Source: Sipunculus nudus (Eukaryota > Annelida > Sipuncula > Golfingiida > Sipunculidae). Taken from it: 64,000 nucleotides of DNA. The notes under the pieces were generated by a model, which ran no database searches, was not told the origin of the DNA, and was given only the letters and a program-made list of their open reading frames with translations. The position numbers and the translations under genes were made by a program. The stretch is taken from positions 9,646,382 to 9,710,381 of the forward strand of contig CM049317.1 of assembly GCA_026874595.1 (NCBI GenBank), in the 5' to 3' direction. This document shows positions 51,401-62,981 of the stretch, one piece after another. Position 1 is the first letter of the stretch. Each line of letters opens with the position of its first letter.

Positions 51401-52163
51401 CTTTCCAAAACCTGGCATACTTGTTCCCTCACCTATGTAGTTGTAGGTAACAATGATGGAGAACCTTTCTGTGCAGTACAAACCTGGGTTTCTTTTATAT
51501 AACAACCCTCAATCTCAGGAGTGGTTCAACATATTTAGCTGAAATTTTGCATATTCATAGATCTTGGACTCCTCAGACTTACACTTAAGACTGATGATGC
51601 CATCTGCAATTGTTTTCCCATGGCATCCCTGGTACATTTGCTGTGGGTGAAAATTGCTCATAATCTCAGAAGTGGTTCAGTGTATTGATCTGAAATTTGT
51701 CATGTCTATCCATCTAGGAAAGTTTTCTCGTTAACCAGACAGGTGGCGCCACCTACACTACTTTTTGCGGAGTGTCCAACTTTGCATTTGCCATCTGATT
51801 GTCTTAGTGTTTGTTCAGTGTATTGGGTTGAAATTGTGCATGTCCATAGATCTTCGTCACCTCAATCTCGTAAACAAGACTGGTGGCGCCATCTGCAATA
51901 ATTTTCCTGTGGTGTCCATTCATACATTTGCTTTTGGTGAAAATTGCTCATATCTCAGGAGTGTTGGTCTGAAATTTGGCATGTGCAGTCATCTTGGAAA
52001 GTTTTCTCATAAACCATATAGGTGACGCCACCTACCTTGTGCAATAGGACAATGTCTACTTGGAAAGGAATGAATGGTATTTTCACATTCATTTATTTTT
52101 TAATCACTTGCCAAATTGCACAGTAATTCACAGAGTGAACATTAGACCCCTGGGTCTCTTGTT
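48469..52163 (+). mobile_element. Element G: 3.7-kb class-1 element with ~339-bp tandem units
   Basis: The 5' end is TAGTTCAC-tct-GTGAACTTATG (hairpin at 48470-48486) followed by GTCC/GCCGTCC words. The 3' end is the hairpin AGACCC-ct-GGGTCT (52144-52157), then CTTGTT. The core has about seven units of roughly 339 bp, each with gatgtattgtctgttacca, tgctgcagccttcag, a palindrome of the GGTGGCGCC(A)CC type, attcagtcaagtca and caagatggcgtct. From about 51490 two units of a different type occur, with caggaGTGgtt and aaatttggcatgt words closer to B/D. Exact GGTGGCGCCACC is at 48647, 49664, 50342 and 51742. It is non-coding. Confidence 0.7.
48600..51300 (+). repeat. ~339-bp tandem array inside element G
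   Basis: The palindrome positions step by about 338-342 bp (48992, 49324, 49664, 50002, 50342, 50681). Two subtypes are visible at the atggcgtct segment: type 1 (tctgtcgatcgcaaaatatg) in units near 48840, 49860 and 50200; type 2 (tgtgtgggt then caaaatttagcaa) near 49180, 49520 and 50540. Confidence 0.85.
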
Positions 52164-53770
52164 TAGTATAAGCAGGGCTTTCAGGAAAGTGGGCTAAGCA
52201 TCTGTGATGTTTGGTATCACTTTGGGATACTTGATACTGATTTTCCAAGTGTCCCATCAGACACAAAGTTTCTGGCTGGCTGGTTCTTGTAGCAGTCACT
52301 GACAGCTTTAAAATGATCCTTAATTTGATTATAATAAAAAATCATATTATGACAAAGTATAAAAATAATTTCAATATTACAAAATAAAATAAAAAGATTT
52401 AGTTTTTATTACTTTTAAAAATTTGACACTGATCCCACAGAGCCCATCTTGGGATGCTCCAAATTTCTTAGTGACCTTCACGATTTTGGATTTATCATCC
52501 TGGATATTTATTTTCCTATCGAAAGCCCTGGATGTTGATATGTGATTATTTCAAGCCTCTGTCTATATTTTTTACTCCCCTGTTACCATCTGTTACTGAA
52601 TCTATCAAACTTGTATTTAGAACAATTTATTTAATGATGAATGAAACTTACATAATGCAAATGTATGAGTTTCATATATGATAGTCATTGACATTTATTG
52701 TGCAGAAACTTATTGTCTCTCTGGGGACCACTACTAGTGAAGAAAAGCTTCTGCTTTATCGGTATAACTGGCTATAACTAATAATATATATGTTCCAGAT
52801 ATATGAAATTTACAGTTTGGTGAAAGGAACCATAAACCAAGAAATAGAGAATATATGTTCAGAAAGAAAAAAAAATGAACATTACCACGATATTATCCCA
52901 GACTTATAATTACTAAACTACGAAAGGTGTTCCAAGATTGAAGAGTCATAATGTAAATGAATTTGGGGATACCTTTACCCTGATTTCATTAGACCTATAG
53001 TCTGTTTCACCACCTTCTGTCCTCCTGGTTCTTGAAGATAATTTTCTTAAAAGTATATATTTTTCAATAATTTCCTATAAAACAACCTATGGATGTGAAA
53101 CCTAATATGACAATGAAGAATTTTACAATAAAACCCCAGTTTAGGTTTCACAACTTTTTAGTCTCTTCACAATGATCTAGCAGATATGATGTGGCTCTGC
53201 ATGAGTAGCCATCTTTGTTTTAGCTTTGTCTTTACATGACATCATCCAATCAGCAGCTGTCAATTGAGGCTGGTTTTGCATGTGACCAATGGCCTTGACT
53301 GGCATAAGTGCATGGGTCTGAAATGTTGTAAAATGTAGACTGATTTCTCATATTTTCAAATAATTCTGTTTCTTAAATAAGGTGCAAGGTTGGTATATAT
53401 TTGCCTTGTTGAAAATTAGGTCCTTTAATCCTCTACATTATATTGTTCCCCTTGAAATGTAACTAATAAAAATTTTCATAGCAAAAAACAGGTGGACATG
53501 AGGGGATTAAACCGACTATAGTAATTCTACAACAACTCACCATGGTTCTGACGGCTTTGTTACTATTTTATCTACCTGGTGCATCCATTGAATATCAGAA
53601 CATTTATTGCTTAGGTATGTGCTAAATGCCCAATTAAACCTTTTCTTTAAATGCTGCCATGTAGTGTTTGTACTACACTTTCCAGTACTGTACTTCTGTG
53701 ACTATGTATGTATTTAGGTAAAAACTACTGCACAGATGAGGATGGTTAATAATAGTTATTTGGTGGATAT
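52164..53770. other. Noncoding AT-rich DNA
   Basis: No gene or recognisable repeat. Confidence 0.45.
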
Positions 53771-53779
53771 GAAACTTCT

Positions 53780-54070
53780 GTTGCCATGGAAATTATGATC
53801 ATTTCTGTGGCTGGTATGTCGCACTGGTTGTCATGGTGATGAATGAATGGTATATAATATGTTCTGATTCATTGACTTGCTGCTGAGGGATAAAACAACC
53901 TGGGTTGCCATGCCAACAAGTTAAGGGTGATTTGACATTTTCTATACTCGTATATGTAACTTTTAATAACATGGCTGACAGTGGTCAGATGACAGGCCAC
54001 ATGATGGTGTATAAGTTATCATGGTGCTAACCAGGATCATTCGGTCCGTAAATCACGTTGCCATGGTGAT
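53780..54070. promoter_or_regulatory. Cluster of five X-box (RFX)-like palindromes
   Basis: GTTGCCATGG (53780), GTTGTCATGG (53827), GTTGCCATGCCAAC (53904), GTTATCATGGTGCTAAC (54015) and GTTGCCATGG (54057) all resemble the RFX X-box half-site pair GTNRCC...RGYAAC. Two of them continue TGATGAAT. They may be remnants of a degenerate repeat rather than selected sites. Binding is inference. Confidence 0.35.
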
Positions 54071-54830
54071 GAATAAGGTCAGGCAGTGATGTTTCGCATG
54101 TAGGTGTAGAGCTAAAATGGAAGTGATGTTCTCAAATGAACTCGAAAGAAAATTGTATCAGTCATTGGGGATTACTATTAAGGGCAGATCATAGCTCAGA
54201 TTGACGCATCTGTGAGAAGTTCGTAATTTGTTTAACGATGATCATTTATGTTAAAGCAGCCTTAATGGAGGAGGGATATAGTTGCATGATGGGATATAGT
54301 GCAAGAATGAAAAGCCGCGTTATATGTGTGCCAATTTAATTGCTTAAGATGACACGAGGACAGAGCCAGAAGCCAGGTTAATCAATACTGCTTGAGTCTT
54401 TGACAACGCACAGATAGGGAAGACTGCAAGGGAGAGAAGGAGGGGGCAGCGGCTCTCATCAGAATGACAAAAGCATGTATTGAACTATACTAGCCGAGCC
54501 CAACGAGACTGCCATTGACAGCCAAGGCAGGGCTAGCCAGCGCACAAATTAGTTCAGCAAATAACATTCCCGCTGCCGTTTACAGGGTTTCAGTGAAATG
54601 TGCCTTTAAACATTTGCCATTAGTATTGGATGGGATTTCCGGCCTGGTTACCATACATATACCCTTAAAAAAGCTTGTGTCATGCACTGTTGTGGTGCCC
54701 TGTACCATGCATCCACTCTTTAGCCAAGCTCAGTTTTTTCACGAAAAACAGGTATTTATCATCAGAAATTCTCTCGGGGAATATTGGTCCAGGGAATACT
54801 TGTCTATACAATATTTGGTCTAATTAGGGA
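54071..54830. other. GC-richer, repeat-free stretch, possible conserved noncoding DNA
   Basis: Balanced composition, no microsatellites or element phrases, and homeodomain-like TAATTG/CAATTTAATTG words near 54335. A 102-codon + frame (54515-54823) has no recognisable motif. I infer possible regulatory DNA only from composition. Confidence 0.25.
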
Positions 54831-55394
54831 TAATTGAGTTTATAAATAAATTTGTTGGATCTGCCAATTATGACTGCAATATATCAGTGCACCTTTTATG
54901 GGCATTATATTACACATGTATTTATAGTTCACGTTTCTTGGCTGGACATTTCTATGGAAAAATTTCACTTGATTTAATTTATTGAAATTACACTATATAC
55001 TCTCTTTGATGAAAACAAATGTAGTTTTAAACATATTATAGTTTACAAAAACTATTTATTTTATTTTAAGAATTGAAATTTGGCTGTTAAATTTAGTGAA
55101 TTTAAGATAAAAAATGTGATACGTATTACATGGCACATTAATAGCATTTTAAATTACTGGTATCACAGAAATAATTATCAGTCTATATTGTCTCATATAA
55201 TTGTTACAGTGAACATTATCATAAAAACAAACAAACTGTGGAAAACATAAACATTGAGAAAAATGTATATGATGATAATTAAAAATGTAGCTTATTTATG
55301 GAAGATAATTAAAACAGGTTAATGAGAGAGAGAGTTTAAACTTGAGGAGCACTGGAGTACAGCACACACCCCTGCCAAGCGGAAACAATCCTTA
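54831..55394. other. Noncoding AT-rich DNA
   Basis: Nothing recognised. Confidence 0.45.
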
Positions 55395-55540
55395 CCACAG
55401 TGGGACCTGTCTATCAAGAGCACCCTTAGGTAACTGAAAGCTTGAACATTGCTTATAACTGACCTGTCTAATAAAACCAATTGTGATTTAAGACCACATT
55501 TTGCCAGTCCCATAGGTGGTTTTATAACACAGGCATCCTG
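55395..55540. mobile_element. Degenerate MITE copy of the 7263-7433 family
   Basis: cacagtgggacctgtctatc, ataactgacctgtctaataa, cccataggtggttttataac and acaggcat follow the order of the 7263 copy. Both termini are eroded. Confidence 0.55.
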
Positions 55541-56553
55541 TTTATCCGCCCTTGTTTCTGGATCCTCACCAAATTAAATTTTTCCATCCCTGCCCAGGTA
55601 CCTTCCCACAAGCAGAAAAACTCATGAAAATTAGTTAAATAGTCTTGGCTTAATCCTGCAAACAGCAAACCATCAAGCAAACCAGCCAACAAAAACCACA
55701 GGTGAAATGATCATGTCCTTGGTAGAGTTAATCTTGTCAAATGAACCTCTTCAGGTATTTGATGTTTGTTAACTTAGGAGATTCCCTTGAACCATTTATA
55801 AAATAGGCCAGAAGCTGCAATTACACCACCCACAAGCTATATGCTTAGTTTATATCAATGAGCTTATCACATGTGGGGGCTGCCTAAATAATTTAGACAC
55901 ATTCAACAAGGACAACTGGAGGCAAGTCACACAATTCAGAGTTTTTGCAGAGCCATTTGCAAATTGTAATCTTTCAGCTTCTGTACATATGCAACCAAAA
56001 ACCTTAGGTTATATGTTCCTCTCTTTGTCCACATGGTTGTATGTACTGTGTTTACCAACAGCTCATGCATCTGCCGCAGAGATGGTGTATAATTATTAGG
56101 AACCTTTATCAACAAGAATTACCTGTAGTTCATTAATATGTACACAGACCAAGTCAGAAGTCTCATAACTTGTACACATCAGGCAGGCAAATAGTTGGCT
56201 TTCATATTATTGTTATCAAAATTGAAACAAACTAACAAGGAATCCAACAAACAAAGATGCACTGTTATTTTATCAATAATGAGTAACTATAGATTGTGGA
56301 ATATGTGTGGTAATATGCAGTGATACTTTGGTACTTGATTCCTGATTAAGAACTTGAGTTATGGCTGCAGATTACTTTTACTCAAGTGCTCAAGTGTTCC
56401 TATCAGCACTCAGGATTATGGAGCATTTATCTCCACTAAGGGCACATGCTTCAGCCCATGTCAGAGATTACTGGAAAGTAATCACAACATTCTGGTTGCA
56501 CAGGGATTTAAACTGTGATCTCTCTGATAGTGAGCATATGCACTATACATTTT
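55541..56553. other. Noncoding DNA
   Basis: No gene or recognised element; a 95-codon frame at 56361-56648 runs into element H. Confidence 0.45.
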
Positions 56554-57096
56554 TAGCTCAGCTGACTATAAGTCGTCTAAACTATAGTCAGTGTCTGTCA
56601 TCCATCCAGCCGGCCATCCTTGCGGCTGTCTGGCCAGCCACCTGTTAACAGGGCACGTTTTGAAACCGTTGGATCTAAAAATCCAAAATTTTGCATACAG
56701 TTAGATTTCCCCAAAATCTCCTTCTATGCTAAAAATTGGGTCACTAGGAATTTTTCCATGGAGATATTAAGGAAAAACCTCAATTTTCCATTAAAAACAT
56801 ATTGTTACGCTCCAAGACTGCCTAATAGCAAAACCACTGATCTGACTGTGATCATATTTTATTTGTATATTCCTCTGTATATTTCCTATATATATATATA
56901 TACCAGAAATTAGGTCAGTATTATGTAATTTCATGAAGTTATTGGCCTGAAAATAATGCACTTTGTAAGAAAATCAGGAAATACATTTACCCACCTAACA
57001 TTAGAACTGCTGGAGCTAGAGACTTTTTTTTCAGGGATATAACTTTATTTAATCAAAATTCTATTTCTATTGTGTACCCAAAAATCTATCTCCCCT

Positions 57097-57137
<41 letters not shown>

Positions 57138-57293
57138 ATTCTATAATTTACAGGGTTTTTTATTAGCAGGGCCTTTTCCTCTTAGCTTATCAAATGCAAA
57201 TATATATGAATAATCAAAAGAAATAAATTTATTTTGCATTTGCTAAAACTTTCCAAAATTCAGCCGAGTGACGTAACCCATGGGTTCCTTGTT
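56554..57293 (+). mobile_element. Element H: short class-1 element without tandem core
   Basis: The 5' end after a T run is AGCTCAGCTGACTATA..., with ACTATA/TATAGT arms, then gtccatcc-like words. The 3' end is the perfect palindrome AACCCATGGGTT (57275-57286) followed by CCTTGTT. It is 740 bp and non-coding, with a (TC)n run at 57098-57134 inside. Partial relatives lie at 26062 and 42225. The palindrome core CCCATGGG is shared with element C. Confidence 0.65.
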
Positions 57294-57894
57294 GTTTTAT
57301 ACTTGGTCCCATGTATCTGCCATATTGATCACTCTAATTCTCTTACAGTTTCATAATTTATACCTACCCGATGCAGCAATAACAATGAATCAAGAAAGGC
57401 CATAATATTACACAAAGGACTATATGAGATTGTTCATATAAACTCCCTGATTACACACATTTTTTACCGGTAACTACTTTTTGTTTTCATAGATAAGATG
57501 AGGAAGGATATAGGGAGGGTTGGGGAGTAGTTATGCAAATTTTCAAATTTGCATGGTTCATATTATGCTTCAGAAGGCATGTTTATAGCCTTGTGAAATT
57601 CTGCATATCATACTGGTGCAACTTATTAAGAGATGTAACCAGTGTCTGTTTGACCTATTAAAAACAATATCAGGAAAGAGTGCCTTTAAACAATTCATGT
57701 GCAAATCATCGAAATTTAGATCACTTGACAAATTCCACTTCCAGAAGAATTAATGCTTGTCATTTGTCACTGTTTACAATAATTTAGTAATTTGCATTAC
57801 TAAAACATTACCAGTTAAATGTTATCTGAAATCTAAGATGTAGCAGTTGAACTTTGTCTTTATATATGTTTAACTTGTAATTTTTAGCAGTGAG
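57294..57894. other. Noncoding DNA
   Basis: Nothing recognised. Confidence 0.45.
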
Positions 57895-58075
57895 GCAGTG
57901 GAAACAGCGCCACCTTTGTTCACCTAACCAACCCAAGGGGACTGCCACCTATGTTCCCTTAGCTGAACTAACAGTGCTACCATATTTGTTCATTGTTCAC
58001 CTATGTTCATCTGACTGGTTTAAGGGTGCTGCCACCTATGTTTACACTGCTGAACTTAGGGTGCTGTCCAAAGGA
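57895..58075 (+). repeat. Degenerate short tandem repeat with gccacct(a/t)tgtt words
   Basis: gccacctttgttcacct, gccacctatgttccctta, ttcacctatgttcatctg and gccacctatgtttacact are spaced 40-65 bp. The gccacct word is half of the GGTGGCGCCACC palindrome, so this may be an eroded element core. Confidence 0.4.
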
Positions 58076-59100
58076 ATTGCTGGCTTATTTTAATGTAACT
58101 TCAGTATATGAAATTTTTCGTTTGATGTATGTATATGCAAGAGTAATGCATACCTCATTCTGTCACAAGTCACATGACATACTAATTTGCAAATGTTTTA
58201 TATTGATATTTCCAGTGGGCAAGTCATTTATGAGAACATTTTCTTAAACAGTTATCAATCAAAGCTTAAAAATTGGATTTTACTTTATTTAAATAAAAAC
58301 CTACAGTTAATTAATTGACAGCCTAGCATGCACATGACGGGTAATGACAAATATAGAACGATAGTACTTTTCAGAAAGGATTAAAGTGTAATGTTAATTT
58401 TATCTTTAAACTCCTGTTTAAATTATCTGTTACATCCATACTTAATATTGACATATTCTTATAATTATTTTCACATATGTAATCACAGACATATTGTTCA
58501 AGTCATCATCCTTTGCCTGTAATCTTTAATACATACTTACTAATTATCATTCAGATATCTTCAGGTTAATAGCCCAGGTTTTCTAACAGGATTTAATCTG
58601 CTGTATCAGCAAGTTTTAAATTTGCAGGACCAGTCACTCACCCTTCATTGGCATGTATCTGTGCAGAGACTAGACTCCAGGGGGATAACGGCAGGAGACC
58701 ATGTTCCAATTAGCATTACAAATTGCCAGAGTTTGAATATCATGGACCCTGTGCCTCAGTCCCCCTTCTTTTACGGTCTCAGGTTGTCCATATATTGATC
58801 CAGTAATCAGCCCGCAATTAGGGTATCTATGTTTGTGTCAGTGGGCGGACACTTTGGCCATAGACATTAAGGCCACAGATCTCTTTGGCACAAAATTATA
58901 GCTATATACTGTGGATCACTTTTTGTTTGCGAGGGTTTCAAATTCTCGGTACTGGCAAAGGTGAAATTATCACGAAAATAGACTGTACATCTGCACCTGT
59001 GAACAGTTTATTCTATAGTCTCAATAGCGTCAATATTAGTATACATTTTATGTTACCCATAATTCAGAGATTGATGACTCAATGCCACAGGACATTACTT
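58076..59100. other. Noncoding DNA
   Basis: A dispersed motif (gcgagggtttcaaattct...cacgaaaatag) at 58929-58981 resembles 42530-42580 and 4915-4945. No gene is seen. Confidence 0.45.
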
Positions 59101-59192
59101 CATTCAATGGTGGCAGATATTTAAAGAATTTATATATTTTTTATTATCATATAAAAGATATAAATTCTTTAAATATCTGCCACCATTGAATG
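59101..59192. repeat. Perfect 35-bp inverted repeat with 22-nt loop
   Basis: The left arm 59101-59135 begins CATTCAATGGTGGCAGATAT; the right arm 59158-59192 is its exact reverse complement. The loop (59136-59157) is almost all A/T. Perfect arms imply recent formation, gene conversion or selection. It could be a small-RNA precursor, a foldback element or an amplification or assembly artefact. Confidence 0.9.
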
Positions 59193-59588
59193 AGGAAATT
59201 CCACGTTAGATGTTCCCTTAGCTAATCTTACAATTGTTAAGATTTGCATTGGATAAGCTACTTGTTATAATAATGTTTATTTACATTGTGTAAGTTTCTG
59301 TGTGATGAATAGCAAAAATTAAACCCTTGCAAAACACTGAAGAAGTAAAAATCAGGAATATTTAGCCTCCTGAATATGAAACTACATACTTTGGCTGTGT
59401 ATAGCCTGTCAGTTCAGGTGTTTTCCTTCAAATTTCAAGGCACATATATGTTTACCTTAAGCTATACGTTTACATATTTTAATGAATTTTGCATAGTTAA
59501 GGAAAACACCAATGATAGATTGGTGATCTAGGCTGAATATCCTAGACTGAAAAATTATATGGCCTTTTGAGCAGCAGTATTATGCCCT

Positions 59589-60240
59589 ATAGCATTTAGT
59601 GCAGTATTGTAATGTCATGTGGCATTGAATCCAGTGATGTAATGTCATATGGCATTGAATCCAGTGATGTAATGTCCTGTGGCATTGAATCCAGTGATGT
59701 AATGTCCTGTGGCATTGAGTCCAGTGATGTAATGTCCTGTGGCATTGAGTAGAGTGATGTAATGTCCTGTGGCATTGAGTCCAGTGATGTAATGTCCTGT
59801 GGCATTGAGTCCAGTGATGTAATGTCCTGTGGCATTGAGTCCAGTGATGTAATGTCCTGTGGCATTTAGTCCAGTGATGTAATGTCCTGTGGCATTGAGT
59901 CCAGTGAAGTAATGTCCTGTGGCATTTAGTCCAGTGAGGTAATGTCCTGTGGCATTGAGTCCAGTGAAGTAATGTCCTGTGGCATTGAGTCCAGTGAAGT
60001 AATGTCCTGTGGCCTTGGGTCCAGTGATGTAATGTCCTGTAACATTGAGTCCAGTGATGTAATGTCCTGTGGCATTGAGTCGAGTGATGTAATGTCTTGT
60101 GGCATTGAGTTGAGTGATGAAATATCCTGTGGCGTTGAGTCCAGTGATGTAATGTCCTGTGGCATTTAGTCCAGTGGTGTAATGTCCTGTGGCATTGTGT
60201 CTAGTGATGAACTGTCCCCTGGCATTTTGTCTTGTGATAA
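59589..60240. repeat. 30-bp minisatellite, about 21 copies
   Basis: The unit is ggcattgagtccagtgatgt then aatgtcctgt. Because 30 is a multiple of 3, both strands give repetitive open frames (minus: MPQDITSLDS; plus: MSCGIESSDV). The opposite-strand pair and the lack of flanking gene structure argue against coding. Confidence 0.95.
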
Positions 60241-60665
60241 TATGTCTGGAAGGATTCTGTCTTTGATCTTTTGCCCAAAGCCAGCTTGTCCAGGTGTAGT
60301 ATACCTTACTATGATTTGTTCAGATATAATATCCTGTAACTTTCCAACCAGAGAAATATCCTGCAGCATTTTTTCAGGGATACATGTCCTTTAGTATTTT
60401 ATGTCCATGGATGTTATGTCCTATGGTATTTTGTCATGTATGGTCTGAGTCATTTTGATGACAGATAATGTCCTGCTGTGTTTTGTCCATATGAAATATG
60501 TCCTACGGTCCTATGGTTTTTTTTGGCTAGGGTTATTTGGCTAGGGATATTATGTCCATTAACATTTTGTCAAAATACTTTTATAGTGTAGTTTTTATCC
60601 ATGATTGTAATGTTGTTATGTCCTGCAGTATTTTGTCCATGATTCTGATGAATATATATTGTCCT
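60241..60665. repeat. Degenerate continuation of the 30-bp array
   Basis: Words such as atgtcctg, cattttgtc, tatgtccta, tattttgtcc and atgtcctgcagtattttgtc recur at irregular 30-60 bp spacing, with similarity falling off away from the homogeneous core. Confidence 0.6.
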
Positions 60666-60839
60666 AATGCTAATGCTAAATTTCAGCAACGGTGGATAAT
60701 GATATTTTATAAAGCCAAGCATACTAAAAATAGTATATATGACCCTGGTAGCAGACACACTCAAGCCTTATTTGTTAGGGTTGCATATATTTTAGATATA
60801 TACAAATATTATATGTACTGAGAGTTAATTGCCATCATT

Positions 60840-61525
60840 ATTTTAATGAGCTTGAAAATCAGCGACCACTTCCTCTGACAGGGATAATAATAGGGAGAAC
60901 CCAAACGCTTGTGGTTTACCTATCTGGAACCGGGAGGAAAATGAAGAGAGATAGTCATTAATATTAGTGGCTTATGGTATAGGAGGGAGTGTTTTGTGTA
61001 TTAACATGAGGCAGGCTCTCTAGGCTTGGGTTTATATTATAAATGCAATGTTGACAAAAGCCTAACTAGTTATTTACACTACGGTGGGCTGGTGCTGAAT
61101 TCGCTCTGCAAGTTTTTCAAGGACCTTTGGTTCATGCTGTCCGGCAAGGTGTGGGCCAGAGTCGTACCCTCCAGTCTGTGGTAATAAACTGACATGTGTT
61201 AGCCTTCAGAGTCTATCAGTCTAGTGGTGCTGCAGGCTCCATGCAGAGCCACTATTCAGTGGCTGGCGGTTGGACTGTTTCCAGCATCTCGCAGCGTTAG
61301 CTGTTCAGGTGATCAGAACTAGTGGTGATGTTTCCTGAGGGCCAAACGGAAAAAGTCGCTCATCCAGGTGTGGGCGTGGCTAATTCGGATTCACCACTTC
61401 GTGTGGATGGACTTGCCATATTGGATTATTAAGTACTTAGAAGGCTTGTTGAAAGATAACAATATTTTTGAGGGGCTGAGCCCAAAGAGTCATCCGTCAA
61501 TGCTGGCTCATTATGTTACATTGAC
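60840..61525. other. GC-richer stretch, possible promoter or 5' UTR region
   Basis: Repeat-free and GC-richer than its flanks. It carries Runx-like ACCACA/TGTGGT words (around 60866 and 60911). It precedes the candidate first exon at 61526. A regulatory role is inference. Confidence 0.25.
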
Positions 61526-61558
61526 ATGAGTTCAATATTGGCGACAGCTGCTCTTGAG
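61526..61558 (+). CDS. Candidate first coding exon (11 codons)
   Basis: ATG opens MSSILATAALE and runs directly into gtaggt at 61559, leaving at phase 0. It lies at the end of a 600-bp GC-rich stretch. I do not recognise the product, and no partner exon can be proven within the window. Confidence 0.25.
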
Positions 61559-62477
61559 GTAGGTGGATTCAGCCGTTTTCCTGGGGTCACTCGTCACATT
61601 GTGTGGCTCATATACAGGTGCACGTTCTCACCACAGGTATGAGTGTGTGTGTGGTTGTGTGTGTACTTGTTTTATTCCTGAAGGCATGTCATCCTGTTTA
61701 TGTGATTATGTCAGCAAACTCAGGGCACACTAAAATACACCCGTACACATATGTACCTATAAATGGTACCTCTACCATGATGTGGATTTCATACAAGGGA
61801 CAATATTATGTTTCCCTCAGATAATTACCCCTCTGCCAAAGAGGTAAGCTCTATTGCATTTCTGTTAATACTGCACAAAATAAGATGGACAAAGGTAGTT
61901 GAATAGAGAATAATATACACAAAGCAAATAGTATAGCTGAAGCATGAGGTGGTCGTTTGTATGATATTATATATATTTATACACACCAGTCTGAGTGTGT
62001 GTTTATTTGTGCAAAAGCTCAAAGGAAACACCAAGGAATATTGAACATTTAATTTTATAATGACAAACATAAACATGAAATTCTGTTGGAACAAAAGCTT
62101 ATCTAGTAGGATTACATTTTCCACCCAGGAAAATTCCAATACTGATTGGTTTTATTTTTGCAAATTAATAAATTTTACTGGGAAATTGATTAATCAAAAT
62201 TGAAATTTTACAATGGACAGAAAATAATTTTAAATAAATTGATTTGAATATAGAATGAATATGTTCAACTAGAGATAAAATTTAAATTATGTTAATTTTA
62301 ATTTACAATTAAAATACATTGAATGCACCATTGTTAAAACATTGCGAAGGATATTATAAACAGATTCCCTGTCTGGTAGTCCAAGGTAGACTTGAGAGAG
62401 TTGTAGTTCTGTTTAAAAAAGAGTAAATGTTTGCCAATAAGGATATATATCAATTGCTTCAGTTAATATAAATTATA
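61559..62477. other. Noncoding DNA, mostly AT-rich
   Basis: A 104-codon minus frame at 61825-62139 has no recognisable motif. Confidence 0.45.
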
Positions 62478-62981
62478 AGAGTACTGGTAGGTCCTATCAG
62501 AGTACTGGTAGGTCCTGTCAGAGTACTGATAGGTCCTATCCGAGTACTGGTAGGTCCTATCAGAGTACTGGTAGGTCCTGTCAGAGTACTGGTAGGTCCT
62601 GTCAGAGTACTGGTAGGTCCTATCAGAGTACTGGTAGGTCCTATCCGAGTACTGGTAGGTCCTATCCGAGTACTGGTAGGTCCTATCAGAGTACTGGTAG
62701 GTCCTATCAGAGTACTGGTAGGTCCTGTCAGAGTACTGATAGGCCCTATCCGAGTACTGGTAGGTCCTATCAGAGTACTGATAGGTCCTATCAGAGTACT
62801 GGTAGGTCCTATCAGAGTACTGATAGGTCCTATCAGAGTACTGGTAGGTCCTATCAGAGTACTGGTAGGTCCTGTCAGAGTACTGGTAGGTCCTGTCAGA
62901 GTACTGATAGGTCCTATCCGAGTACTGGTAGGTCCTATCCGAGTACCGGTAGGTCCTATCCAAGTACAGGTAGGTCCAATC
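62478..62981. repeat. 21-bp minisatellite, 24 copies
   Basis: The unit is gagtactggtaggtcctatc plus a. The array is 504 bp, exactly 24 units, with only a few variable positions (ggt/gat, tat/tgt, cag/ccg). The minus strand is open for 174 codons as a seven-residue repeat (DRTYQYS). Variants with gat contain GATAGG-t-CCTATC palindromes. Confidence 0.95.

Noticed and set aside
59596-60165. Long repetitive open frames on both strands (MPQDITSLDS and MSCGIESSDV repeats)
   Set aside because: They are a by-product of a 30-bp repeat whose length is a multiple of three; both strands are open equally and there is no gene context.
45261-62981. CRISPR-like arrays
   Set aside because: The three minisatellites have no unique spacers between repeats, and the sequence is eukaryotic.
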